From the NCBI GenBank assembly GCA_945903655.1, contig CAMDOY010000089.1, forward strand, positions 1 to 11,299: a stretch of 11,299 nucleotides of DNA, read 5' to 3'. The notes beneath the pieces are model-generated. The model was not told the origin of the DNA. It ran no database searches and was given only the letters and a program-made list of their open reading frames with translations. Both the position numbers and the translations under genes were made by a program. Below, in pieces: positions 1 through 6,986 of the stretch (positions within the stretch are counted from its first letter, which is position 1; each line of letters opens with the position of its first letter). The stretch comes from Rhizobium sp. Q54 (GTDB taxonomy: Bacteria; Pseudomonadota; Alphaproteobacteria; Rhizobiales; Beijerinckiaceae).

Positions 1-365
1 CGCCAGGCGACCGGTTCCACCAGCACTTCCACCCGACCGGAACTGAAGACGCTCAACAGGCCGAATCCGCACAACCGGCAAAGCTTCTTGACGCGCGGAT
101 CCGCCTCCCGCCCCCGTCCCCGCAGGGATGCGCGCACCGCCAACCACACCTCATCGCAGGCGGCCGAGCGATCCACAGCCTGCAAAACAAGTTCAAGATT
201 GAATGAAAGCTTGAGTTCGCAAATGATCAGCGCGGCTGACGCGCCCTCCCTCACCGCAACAATATCACAACCATCGATCTCGCCCTTCGCCTCGAAGCCG
301 AGTCCTTCGAGAAATTTTTTGACGGGCTTGTAAAGGCTGGTTTCCAAAACTTCGTCTTTCGTCAT
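1..365 (-). CDS. DUF2161-type PD-(D/E)XK-fold protein, partial (C-terminus off the left edge)
   Basis: The frame is open from an ATG at 363-365 to the window edge and gives the first 121 residues. It starts MTKDEVLETSLYKPVKKFLE and continues with G-D-I-V-type and CELKLSFN segments. D34 (in GCDIV) and E50-x-K52 (in CELK) fit the PD-(D/E)XK nuclease-like core, and the whole layout matches my memory of the DUF2161 (COG5482) putative phosphodiesterases common in alphaproteobacteria. Family members are roughly 220 residues, so about half is missing. An AGGG lies 5 nt before the ATG. The ATG overlaps the stop of a 60-codon upstream frame as ATGA. The molecular role is not established. The PD-(D/E)XK residues are seen; the family name is recognition from memory, not a search. 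Confidence 0.75.
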   Translation of the reverse strand, partial: MTKDEVLETSLYKPVKKFLEGLGFEAKGEIDGCDIVAVREGASAALIICELKLSFNLELVLQAVDRSAACDEVWLAVRASLRGRGREADPRVKKLCRLCGFGLLSVFSSGRVEVLVEPVAW

Positions 366-512
366 TGCCCTGCGCGCACAGGCTTGATTCGCGGATTGAT
401 GATACTGCGCGTTGCGCCAGGGGGCCAATCGCCGCAGGACAGAACAGCGCCTGCCGTCAGCACCCCAGGCGTCAGCGCATAAACGCGCCCCCTATCCCAA
501 CGCGCAGCGTGA

Positions 513-545
513 GATGGCCCTGGGTTTGTTAACCCCAGGGCCATC
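513..545 (-). terminator. Strong hairpin downstream of SBP-1
   Basis: Arms at 514-524 (ATGGCCCTGGG) and 534-544 are perfectly complementary, with one further G-C pair (513/545) and a 9-nt loop. A second, smaller inverted repeat abuts it (CCTGATT 546-552, AATCAGG 555-561). The pair lies about 115 bp past the SBP-1 stop and before the DUF2161-type gene, so it probably ends SBP-1 transcripts. No U-tract follows in either direction, so it may instead be a processing or attenuation structure. Confidence 0.45.
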
Positions 546-659
546 CCTGATTAAAATCAGGAAACAATAAGCTGTCTTCAAGAAATGGGGACAGGGCGGT
601 TAGGCGCATGAAATGCCTGGAAGACGGTGTGTAGGGGAGCTTCACCCTCATGTTCAGTC

Positions 660-1697
660 TTATGGCGCAGTGACCGCCTTGGCTCGCGCCACGATAGCGG
701 GGGGCGTACTGGCGAACTCGGTCCACATTTTTGCGACCAGCTCGCCTTCCATGGGAATGATGTCGATGTCGGTTTTTTCAGCGTCGGCGAGGAAGTCCTT
801 GTCCTTCATCGTATCCATGAAGGCCTTGCGCAGGGCTGTGACCCGATCAACAGGCGTTTCGGGCGGCGAGGCGTAGACCCGGCCCAGGGCCTGCACGCCG
901 AAGATGAGGCCGAACAATTGCTTGTCATTGGATGTCTTGATGAAGTCGGTATAATGGGGAAGCTTGGCGAGTTCGGGCGTTTTTTCACCGGAGAGCTGGA
1001 TCAAAGGGCGAAACTCCCCGGACTCCAGCTCCTGCCGCCAGAACGATTTGACTGTTGACCAGGGCAGGCCACAGATGCCGGCGACCTCGCCTCGCGACAT
1101 CGCAAGCTTCACATCGGCGGAGCCCTTGTAGCCCGCGATCACCTTGAGATTGCCGCCCAGCACATTTTTCACCGCAAGCGCCGATTTCACAAGCGGCCCT
1201 GTGGGGCCCGTGGCGCCCATCACGATCTCGCGCTGCTGCAACTCCGCGAATGATTGAACGCCCGAGGCGCGCGTTACGCCGCAAATGGCGAGGCTCGATT
1301 CCATATTGCCGATCCAGACGAATTTGGCGGCGTCGTAGCGGGCCTGCTGATTTCCATACAGGGGCTCCAAGGGAACGGTCTGCGCGAAGGTCGCCATCAC
1401 CGTGCCATCGCGCGGCGCGACCGAATAAAGCCAATTACCGGACACCACGCCGCTGGCGCCAATCATATTCTGGACAATCATCGTGGGATTGCCGGGAATA
1501 TACTTCCCCATATGGCGAATGAGCACGCGCGAATAGATGTCAAAGCCGGTTCCCGATTCATGGCCGACGACGACGTTGACGGTCTTGCCTCTGTAAAAAT
1601 CAGCGATGGCGTCGGCGCGCGCTGTGGTGATGGAGCCTGTCGTCAGCGCTGCTGCGAGGAGAGATACGGCGTAGGTGTTCTTTAAAATGCTGTTCAC
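660..1697 (-). CDS. SBP-1: TctC/Bug-family periplasmic solute-binding protein (DFYRGKT subtype)
   Basis: A 345-residue exported binding protein of the tripartite tricarboxylate transporter receptor (TctC, PF03401-like) family. I chose the GTG start at 1697 because a GGGAG (1704-1708 on the complement) lies 6 nt upstream and a typical signal peptide follows (basic start, LLAAAL core, ending near TTARA at about residue 28). Upstream in-frame codons add an unlikely leader. The mature part opens DFYRGKTVNVVVGHESGTGF, then has RHMGKYIPGNP, VQNMIGASGV and VAPRDGT, characteristic of a subtype distinct from classical WPSRP-type Bug proteins. It is a clear paralog of SBP-2; both carry Cys at matching positions (139 and 209 here). 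It probably captures an organic acid or amide in the periplasm, but the ligand cannot be read from sequence. No TctA/TctB partner is present. Confidence 0.85.
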   Translation of the reverse strand: MNSILKNTYAVSLLAAALTTGSITTARADAIADFYRGKTVNVVVGHESGTGFDIYSRVLIRHMGKYIPGNPTMIVQNMIGASGVVSGNWLYSVAPRDGTVMATFAQTVPLEPLYGNQQARYDAAKFVWIGNMESSLAICGVTRASGVQSFAELQQREIVMGATGPTGPLVKSALAVKNVLGGNLKVIAGYKGSADVKLAMSRGEVAGICGLPWSTVKSFWRQELESGEFRPLIQLSGEKTPELAKLPHYTDFIKTSNDKQLFGLIFGVQALGRVYASPPETPVDRVTALRKAFMDTMKDKDFLADAEKTDIDIIPMEGELVAKMWTEFASTPPAIVARAKAVTAP

Positions 1698-1703
1698 GAT
1701 TGA

Positions 1704-1708
1704 CTCCC
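1704..1708 (-). promoter_or_regulatory. Ribosome binding site deciding the GTG start of SBP-1
   Basis: GGGAG on the minus strand, 6 nt before GTG at 1697. It supports GTG over an in-frame ATG 42 nt further upstream. The related gene SBP-2 has the same GGGAGT element at the same spacing from its ATG. Confidence 0.6.
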
Positions 1709-1786
1709 GGAATTCTGTTTCTGCACTGCACCGACGCAAGTTACATCACACCCAGCGGCGACAACGATCAATCGTCGCAACCAACC

Positions 1787-1996
1787 ATGAAAGCGCAACT
1801 GAAAGGCGCCTTCAGGCTTTATCTAGCAGTCTCTTATCACGCCATGCGCATGGCTCACCACTGGGTTGAAAGACGATGGCGAGAATTACAAGGACACATC
1901 GGAGTGATCATCGCGCGATCTTTATGACAGGCTACGCCTGCAGGAGATGAAAGCGGACGAAGCACAGCTGGCGCGCCTTGCACGGTTCAGATCGTG
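1787..1996 (+). pseudogene. Possible frameshifted small gene in the gap upstream of SBP-1
   Basis: The plus-strand frame from ATG 1787 gives a basic, helical-looking peptide (MKAQLKGAFRLYLAV..., then HHWVERRWRELQGHIG) that stops at 1927. Near the stop, a +1 shift opens a second stretch, DLYDRLRLQEMKADEAQLAR and RFRS, which ends with TGA at 1994-1996. Removing one base in the GCGCG run near 1910-1918 would join the two into one protein of about 69 residues. It would overlap the 3' end of the propeller gene antisense by 10 bp. No Shine-Dalgarno sequence is seen before ATG 1787 and I recognise no family. The alternative is chance open frame in GC-rich DNA. Confidence 0.25.
1841..1854. repeat. 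14-bp perfect palindrome upstream of SBP-1
   Basis: GCCATGCGCATGGC reads identically on both strands and lies about 145 bp upstream of the SBP-1 start. A second inverted repeat, ACGAT-CA-ATCGT (1764-1775), lies closer to the gene. Either could be an operator. A single 14-bp palindrome is not rare in 11 kb, so the support is weak. Confidence 0.3.
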
Positions 1997-3111
1997 AGTT
2001 CGAGGATCTCAACACCACGAATGCGATCTATCAGATAAACAAGCCCGCGCCCATCAATCGTCACATCATTGGAGGAGGCGCGCTCCTGGCCTGGCGCTGG
2101 ATCGGGCAAGAAATGGGCGACCCGTTTCGGCGCGAAGGGATCGGCGACATCGAAGACCTGCAGGCCCTGCGCAAACCAGGCGAAGGGAATGATCGTGCCA
2201 TCGAAGCGTTCCGAGGGTTGGTGACAACCAGTCATCTTGGGCTGCGTCGCGCCATCCTTGTCGAGACCGGGCACATTGATCGTCGCGATAGGCGTTGGCA
2301 GGCTCTCCACGGATATGTCGTAGACCCAGGCGAAGGCGGGCGCGGAGGGACGCAATTGCGCCACATCCTCATCCGCCACCACCATGATGTCGCGCCCCTT
2401 GAGCTTCTGCGGGATGACCAGACATGTGTGGGTGGGATGGGGAAAAGCCGGGCTGCGCTTGTCGTGGCCGACCATCTTCGGCTTCGTAAGGTCGGATATG
2501 TCGAGGATATAGAACCCATGGTGCCAATAGCTCACATAGAGCCGATCCCCCACGCGCAGGGGATGATGGCACTTGGGCGTCACAAAATCATCCCAGGGGT
2601 AGACCTCGCCGCCCGCCTTCCATTGGCCGGGGATCCACCAGCGCGAAACTTCGCGGGGATGGGCGGGATCAATCAGATCGAGAATGACCACGATATAGCC
2701 CACATAGCCTACCGCCGTGGCAGATACATAGGCGTAGCGACCATCGAAATCGTATCGATGCACGCCAGCGCCGCCAGTCTCCCATTTGGTGATGAGTTTC
2801 GGCGCAGAGGGATTGGCGACATCATAGATAGTGAGGCCGCCTGAAAAACCCTCGCCTGCGGTGGCGCCGTTGGTTTCGTGATTCACGATCATCACGCCGT
2901 TGCGCGCGCGCACTTTGTGAGAATGCCAGCCCTCGGGCATTTCGATTCGTGTGAGCTGGCGGGGATTTCTGGGATCTGACACATCGTAGATGCTGGTGCC
3001 CCCGGGAGCACGCATGTGGCCGATGAAGAGCACATCGCCCTCAACCCAGACCTGACCGCCGCCGGGGCAATCGATCTGCCCGATACGCCTGACGTTCCAA
3101 CCCTCGGCCAT
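1987..3111 (-). CDS. LVIVD-repeat beta-propeller protein
   Basis: A 374-residue protein built of repeated strands of the form G-x-x-(I/V)-(Y/F/L)-D-(V/I)-x-(D/N)-P-x-x-P: residues about 38-56 (SIYDVSDPRNP), 91-110 (TIYDVANPSAP), 138-158, 199-218 (YILDISDLTKP), 261-280 and 316-335 (QVFDVADPFAP). The C-terminal strand (365-374) probably closes a seven-bladed propeller. This is the LVIVD repeat (PF08309) pattern. Histidines sit at blade-connecting positions: H63/H65 (HSH), H118, H182/H183 (CHHP), H225/H228 (HPTH) and H297 (CHQP). ATG 3111 is chosen over an upstream TTG because AGGAGG lies 8 nt before it. No signal peptide is visible, so the protein is probably cytoplasmic although its neighbours are exported. 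It lies 62 bp downstream of SBP-2 and probably shares its transcript. Function unknown; a metal-dependent enzyme is possible from the His spread (inference). Confidence 0.85.
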   Translation of the reverse strand: MAEGWNVRRIGQIDCPGGGQVWVEGDVLFIGHMRAPGGTSIYDVSDPRNPRQLTRIEMPEGWHSHKVRARNGVMIVNHETNGATAGEGFSGGLTIYDVANPSAPKLITKWETGGAGVHRYDFDGRYAYVSATAVGYVGYIVVILDLIDPAHPREVSRWWIPGQWKAGGEVYPWDDFVTPKCHHPLRVGDRLYVSYWHHGFYILDISDLTKPKMVGHDKRSPAFPHPTHTCLVIPQKLKGRDIMVVADEDVAQLRPSAPAFAWVYDISVESLPTPIATINVPGLDKDGATQPKMTGCHQPSERFDGTIIPFAWFAQGLQVFDVADPFAPKRVAHFLPDPAPGQERASSNDVTIDGRGLVYLIDRIRGVEILELTI

Positions 3112-3119
3112 TCGCAAGT

Positions 3120-3125
3120 CCTCCT
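3120..3125 (-). promoter_or_regulatory. Consensus ribosome binding site of the LVIVD propeller gene
   Basis: A full AGGAGG on the minus strand, 8 nt before ATG 3111. It rules out the in-frame TTG at 3132, which would lie upstream of it. Confidence 0.7.
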
Positions 3126-3173
3126 GCCGCAACTTAGCGGTTTACTGTTGGTGGAACAATCGTCTCGTCACCC

Positions 3174-4205
3174 TCAGGGCTGAACGGCCTTGCGCGCGCG
3201 CTCTGCGATTTCGCGCGGGGCGGAATAGACCCGCTGGACGAAGGCCTGAACCTGTTCGCCGGTCTGGGGGCGCAGATCCAGCTGCACCCGCTGCGCCTCT
3301 GCGATCAGCTCCGGATCCTGCATGGCCGATGAGAAGGCTGCGCGCAGCATCGCAACCCGCTGCGCAGGCACGCCGGGCGGCGCCACGAAGGAGCGCCCCA
3401 GACCCTGCGCCCCGAAAATGAGATCGAAGATCTGCCGCTCCTCCTCATTGCGCGCGTATTGATAGACATGCGGTACGGTCTTGATGTCCGGATGAGGCTC
3501 GAGCCCCAATTGCAGGGTCATCAGCAAATCGCCGCTATCGAAGGCCTCGCGATATTGGGTGCGGGCCGTCGAGAGGGAAATGCCGCATACCCCGTGCAAT
3601 TCCCCACCCTCGATGGCGAGCTTGACGCTGGCGGAGCCCTTGTAGCCCTCGATCACCTTCAGTTGAGCCCCTGTGAGCGCACGCAGGGCCGTCGCCGACT
3701 GGCTGAGGGGTCCAGAGGCGCCGGTGCCACCAACCATCACTTCACGCTGGCGGGCATGTTCGAACGTCAGGGCGCCCGAGGCTTTCGAGAAAGCGCAGAC
3801 GCTGACGCTCGAATCCATATTGCCGATCCAATTGTATTGCGAAGCGTCGAAGCGACCGGCGGCATGGCCCAGCATGGGCGCGAATGGCACGGTGAAGGCG
3901 ACGATAGCTATGGTGGTCCCATCCTTGGGCGCGACCGTGCCAAGCCAGTTGAAGGCGGAGACTCCGCTGGCGCCAACAACATTCTGCACGAGCGCATTGG
4001 GTTTGCCGGGAAGATATTTTGGCAAGTAGCGAGCCAGGGTGCGCGCATAAAGATCGAACCCGGTGCCGGGCTCATGGCCCACAACGATGGTGAAGGGCTT
4101 GTCCTTGAACATATCGTCGCGCGTCTGCGCTTGTGCCCTTGGCGCCGCCATAACAAGCGCGAGCAGCGCCAGCGTCCAGGCGCGGTGCGTCCTCATCCCG
4201 TTCAT
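3174..4205 (-). CDS. SBP-2: TctC/Bug-family periplasmic solute-binding protein, paralog of SBP-1
   Basis: A 343-residue exported binding protein. ATG 4205 has GGGAG 6 nt upstream. The signal peptide is MNGMRTHRAW plus a leucine/alanine core ending near APRAQAQ (about residue 27). The mature part has FTIVVGHEPGTGFDLYAR, KYLPGKP, VQNVVGASGV, VAPKDGT, WIGNMDSS, LKVIEGYKGSASVKLA and GELHGVCG, which match SBP-1 block for block. C137 and C207 align with C139 and C209 of SBP-1. It belongs to the TctC receptor family but not to the classical WPSRP group. It is the first gene of a probable unit with the propeller gene downstream, and a sigma70-like promoter candidate lies just upstream. The ligand is unknown. 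The two paralogs may bind related solutes. Confidence 0.87.
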   Translation of the reverse strand: MNGMRTHRAWTLALLALVMAAPRAQAQTRDDMFKDKPFTIVVGHEPGTGFDLYARTLARYLPKYLPGKPNALVQNVVGASGVSAFNWLGTVAPKDGTTIAIVAFTVPFAPMLGHAAGRFDASQYNWIGNMDSSVSVCAFSKASGALTFEHARQREVMVGGTGASGPLSQSATALRALTGAQLKVIEGYKGSASVKLAIEGGELHGVCGISLSTARTQYREAFDSGDLLMTLQLGLEPHPDIKTVPHVYQYARNEEERQIFDLIFGAQGLGRSFVAPPGVPAQRVAMLRAAFSSAMQDPELIAEAQRVQLDLRPQTGEQVQAFVQRVYSAPREIAERARKAVQP

Positions 4206-4243
4206 CCCTTACTCCCGTCCGGTCGCCTCGCCGAGTCGCGGGG

Positions 4244-4271
4244 ATCCTAGCCAAGGGGGCCATCAAGTCAA
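4244..4271 (-). promoter_or_regulatory. Sigma70-like promoter candidate for SBP-2 and the propeller gene
   Basis: On the minus strand, TTGACT (4266-4271) and TAGGAT (4244-4249) are separated by 16 bp. Each hexamer is a 4-5 of 6 match to consensus. Transcription would start about 30 nt before ATG 4205. It is divergent from, and close to, the topoisomerase promoter candidate. Confidence 0.5.
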
Positions 4272-4352
4272 AGAAGGCTTGGGAACGCAGGCAATCCGAG
4301 GCTTTTTGCTGAAGCGAGGACGACACTCAGGAGCGCCTGGATAAAATTCCAC

Positions 4353-4381
4353 TTGCCAAACGCTCGTGTTCTTGTTATGTT
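4353..4381 (+). promoter_or_regulatory. Sigma70-like promoter candidate for the topoisomerase gene
   Basis: TTGCCA (4353-4358), a 17-bp spacer and TATGTT (4376-4381) lie in an AT-richer stretch ending about 43 bp before the chosen ATG. It argues against the longer in-frame TTG start at 4353, which would overlap the -35 box. Confidence 0.5.
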
Positions 4382-4424
4382 CCAAAATCAAAATTCCCCC
4401 ATTGATTTTCAGACAGGGTCTCTC

Positions 4425-6782
4425 ATGGCTGACCAAATCGTCATCACCGAGAAAACCAGCCAGGCGAAAGATGTGCGGGCGGCGGTCGGGACCCGCTATG
4501 GCGACATCCTTGCGGCGGAAGGCCATTTGCTGGATCTGGAGGAGCCCGAGGACGCGGTGCCTGAGTGGAAACGCTGGTCGCCCATTCTGCTGCGTCCCGA
4601 AGGCCTCTACGCCACCAAGCCAGCAGATGGTGGGAACAAGGCCGCGAAACTCAGGGCGATTGGGGAGGCCCTGCGGAGCGCCAGAACGGTCTGGCTCGCC
4701 ACGGACTGCGACCGGGAGGGGCAACTGATCGGCCAGGAGATTCTGGAGCACTACAAGTATCGGGGAGAGGTTCGGCGTGTTTTGTTCACGGCGCAGGATC
4801 CCCAGACAATTCGAGATGCCTTCGGGCGCGCCAAGCCCAACTCAGACTATGCCCAGCTTTACGCCGCCGCCGTCGCACGCCGTCAATCGGACCAAATCTA
4901 CAATCTCTCCCTCACGCGGACGGCGACGGTCATTCTGGGACAGGGGGCGCGTGGGGTCATCGGGGTTGGCCGGGTCAAGACCCCCACCCTCGCCATCGTC
5001 TGCAAACGCGAGCTGGAGATTCGTGATTTCGTCCCCGTCACCTATTTCGAGGTCGTCGCGACCGCCGTGGTCGAAGGGGGCGCCTTCAAGATGCGGCATG
5101 CGCCGCAGGAGCGGATTCTCAAGCGCGAGCAGGCCGATCTAGTGGTCAAGGCCGCTGAGGGTTTCACGGGGCCGCTGGGGGTGCGCGTCGAGGACAAGAA
5201 ACAAGGCCCGCCCAAGCTCCACGATCTCCCCTCGCTGCAAAAGCTCTGCTCCTCCCGCTTTGGCTGGTCGGCGGCCAAGACCTTGGAAATCGCCCAGCAG
5301 CTTTATGACGGCCAGGGCAAAAAGATCATCACCTATCCCCGCGCCGAGGTGCGCTATCTCCCGGAAAGCCTGATTCCCGATGCCGCAAAGATCATCGCGG
5401 GTCTCCAGGTCGGGCAATCCTTCAAGGAGATCCCCGTGCCGACGCCGCCCGTGATCCGCAGGGGCGCCCATGGGTCCTTCCATGACAAGGGCCTTGAGGG
5501 CGCGAGCCATCACGCGGTCATCCCCAACGTGAACACGGTGGACAGCCTGCGTGAGGTCTGGCCGAGACTTTCGCTGGATGAGAAGAAGCTGTTCGATGTC
5601 ATCGCACGGGCCTATCTGGCCTCGGTGATGCCCGACTTTCGCTACCGCCAGACGACCGCGACGCTGGATGTCGCGGGCTTCCCCTTCAAGGCGACGGGTC
5701 GCCAACCCATCGATCTTGGCTGGCGCGCAGCCTTTCCCGAATGGACGCCCGCCGATGAAAAGGGCGATGAGGCCCAATTGCTCCCGGTGATGAAAAACGG
5801 CGAGACCGCCCGGTTGCAAAACCCGGAGGTCGAGGACAAGGAAACCCGTCCCCCGCCGCGATACAACGAGGGCACGCTGATCGAGGCGATGCAGAACGCC
5901 TGGCGCTTTGTGGATGACGAGGTTCTGCGCGACCGGTTGAAAGAGGCCAAGGGCATTGGCACGCCCGCCACCCGGGCGGAAATCATCGGGGGGCTGAAGC
6001 GACAGGATTTCCTGATGGCGCAGGGCAAGAACATCGTGCCTACCGAGACCGGACTAAGGCTCTTCGGCGTGCTCAGGGAGGCTGACCCCGCTCTCGTTGA
6101 CCCCGGCCTGACGGCGCAACTTGAGTGCCTTCTCGATGATGTCGTCATTGGCAAGCAGGAAATGGTCGGCGCCATCGATGCGGTCTGCGACGTCGCCGAG
6201 CGCATCATTGGAAAACTCAGAAATGGCGCCCATGGCGGCGGCGCGCCCCTGCGCGGGGGCGGCGGGGGCGAGGGTCCGGGGGGAAGCCGTCCGCCGACCC
6301 CTGCCATGAAGCGTTACGCCCTCACCCTCGCGCGCCAAAAGCGCGTCAAACTTCCGGCGGATTATGCGACGTCCGGCGCCGTCTGCCGGGCCTTTCTGGA
6401 AGAACATGCCCCGAAGAAAGCGGCAAATCCCGTGAATGACGAACCGTCATCCGGCATAGGGGAGCCTGAGGGCGGCGCCATCAAGAAACCTACGCCCCCA
6501 GGCAAGTCGCGCGCCCGGCGCGGCGCCAAGCCAGTTCCCTTGACGGCGGAAGGAGCAGGCGACCAACCCAAGCGCAAGCGAAAGGCGAAGGCTGGCGCGG
6601 CTCCGGCCAAAGGGGCGCAGTCAGATCAAATCAAGACAACCGCCAATGGCGACACACCGCTGCGGATCCCCTATGGCAACAAGGAAACAGCGCAGAAGCT
6701 CGGCGCCCGCTACGCCGCAGGTGGATGGTACGCGCCGCCGGGCGTCGATCTCAGCGCCTTCAGCGCGCAGGGGTGGCTATAG
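4425..6782 (+). CDS. topB: Type IA DNA topoisomerase, plasmid-type TopB (topo III-like) with DUF5710-like C-terminus
   Basis: A 785-residue enzyme that would relax or decatenate DNA by cutting one strand. The Toprim domain is N-terminal: E9-K10 in ITEKTSQA, and D94-C-D96-R-E98 in ATDCDREGQ. H34 sits in EGHLLDLEEPED. The active-site tyrosine is Y304 in IITYPRAEVRYLPE; R306 is kept, but the usual (S/T)-D after it is A307-E308. HHAVIPN (362-368), RYNEGTLIEAM and GIGTPATRAEII complete the core, ending near residue 600. No Cys4 zinc fingers follow. Instead there is a glycine linker, a helical segment (624-662, PTPAMKRYALTLARQ...), a lysine/alanine-rich tail (about 714-730) and a DUF5710-like end (745-785: IPYGNKETAQKLGARY, GWYAPPGVDL). 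ATG 4425 has AGGG 6 nt upstream. Such tails are typical of conjugative-plasmid or integrative-element proteins, so recent transfer is inferred. Its neighbours are unrelated in function. Confidence 0.92.
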   Translation: MADQIVITEKTSQAKDVRAAVGTRYGDILAAEGHLLDLEEPEDAVPEWKRWSPILLRPEGLYATKPADGGNKAAKLRAIGEALRSARTVWLATDCDREGQLIGQEILEHYKYRGEVRRVLFTAQDPQTIRDAFGRAKPNSDYAQLYAAAVARRQSDQIYNLSLTRTATVILGQGARGVIGVGRVKTPTLAIVCKRELEIRDFVPVTYFEVVATAVVEGGAFKMRHAPQERILKREQADLVVKAAEGFTGPLGVRVEDKKQGPPKLHDLPSLQKLCSSRFGWSAAKTLEIAQQLYDGQGKKIITYPRAEVRYLPESLIPDAAKIIAGLQVGQSFKEIPVPTPPVIRRGAHGSFHDKGLEGASHHAVIPNVNTVDSLREVWPRLSLDEKKLFDVIARAYLASVMPDFRYRQTTATLDVAGFPFKATGRQPIDLGWRAAFPEWTPADEKGDEAQLLPVMKNGETARLQNPEVEDKETRPPPRYNEGTLIEAMQNAWRFVDDEVLRDRLKEAKGIGTPATRAEIIGGLKRQDFLMAQGKNIVPTETGLRLFGVLREADPALVDPGLTAQLECLLDDVVIGKQEMVGAIDAVCDVAERIIGKLRNGAHGGGAPLRGGGGGEGPGGSRPPTPAMKRYALTLARQKRVKLPADYATSGAVCRAFLEEHAPKKAANPVNDEPSSGIGEPEGGAIKKPTPPGKSRARRGAKPVPLTAEGAGDQPKRKRKAKAGAAPAKGAQSDQIKTTANGDTPLRIPYGNKETAQKLGARYAAGGWYAPPGVDLSAFSAQGWL

Positions 6783-6833
6783 ATCCCCTGCCCCATCATT
6801 CTGGCGCATCAGCATGGCCGCCATCAGAGTACA

Positions 6834-6860
6834 GGTCTGGTCCTATTCACCAACCAGACC
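6834..6860 (+). terminator. Terminator-like hairpin after the topoisomerase gene
   Basis: Arms GGTCTGGT (6834-6841) and ACCAGACC (6853-6860) pair perfectly over an 11-nt loop and are followed by TTTCAGATT. It lies 52 bp past the topoisomerase stop, in the convergent gap with the LLM gene, and could stop transcripts from both sides. The U-tract is short. Confidence 0.45.
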
Positions 6861-6986
6861 TTTCAGATTCGCCTTGAGGTCAGACGGCAAGCCTCGCATG
6901 TCCCGCACGATCTGAGCGACCCGCTCACCAAGTGCGGTTCGCCTCGGAGCTTCCCTCCCTCCGATTCCGCCATTTTGTGCGAATTT
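6843..6986 (-). pseudogene. Possible C-terminal gene remnant in the topoisomerase/LLM convergent gap
   Basis: The minus strand is open for 47 codons between two stops and ends with a protein-like C-terminus: ALGERVAQIVRDMRGLPSDL, then KANLKGLVGE and TAG at 6843-6845. The only ATG in this frame falls inside the MRGLP segment, and there is no Shine-Dalgarno sequence. An ATG in another frame (MAESEGGKLRGE...) lies just upstream, so a frameshifted small gene is also possible. No family recognised. Chance open frame cannot be excluded. Confidence 0.22.

Noticed and set aside
546..561. Short inverted repeat CCTGATT/AATCAGG as an independent terminator
   Set aside because: The loop would be only 2 nt if fully paired and there is no U-tract; mentioned only as a companion to the larger hairpin.
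366..659. tRNA or insertion-sequence end in this gap
   Set aside because: No T-loop or cloverleaf pattern, no transposase motif and no paired terminal repeats were found.
529..726. Minus-strand open frame overlapping the 3' end of SBP-1 (65 codons)
   Set aside because: It overlaps the end of SBP-1 and runs through the hairpin region; no recognisable family and no ribosome binding site noted. The 59-codon non-overlapping remainder is too weak to call.
1978..2844. Long plus-strand open frame (288 codons) opposite the LVIVD propeller gene
   Set aside because: It is antisense to a gene with clear repeats and an AGGAGG site; its product is His/Arg-rich and matches nothing. Shadow frame.
3459..4250. 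Plus-strand open frame of 263 codons opposite SBP-2
   Set aside because: It is antisense to a well-supported TctC-family gene; no motif or ribosome binding site.
5139..6307. Minus-strand open frames opposite the topoisomerase gene
   Set aside because: The plus-strand frame has Toprim and active-site motifs throughout; the opposite frames show no family features.
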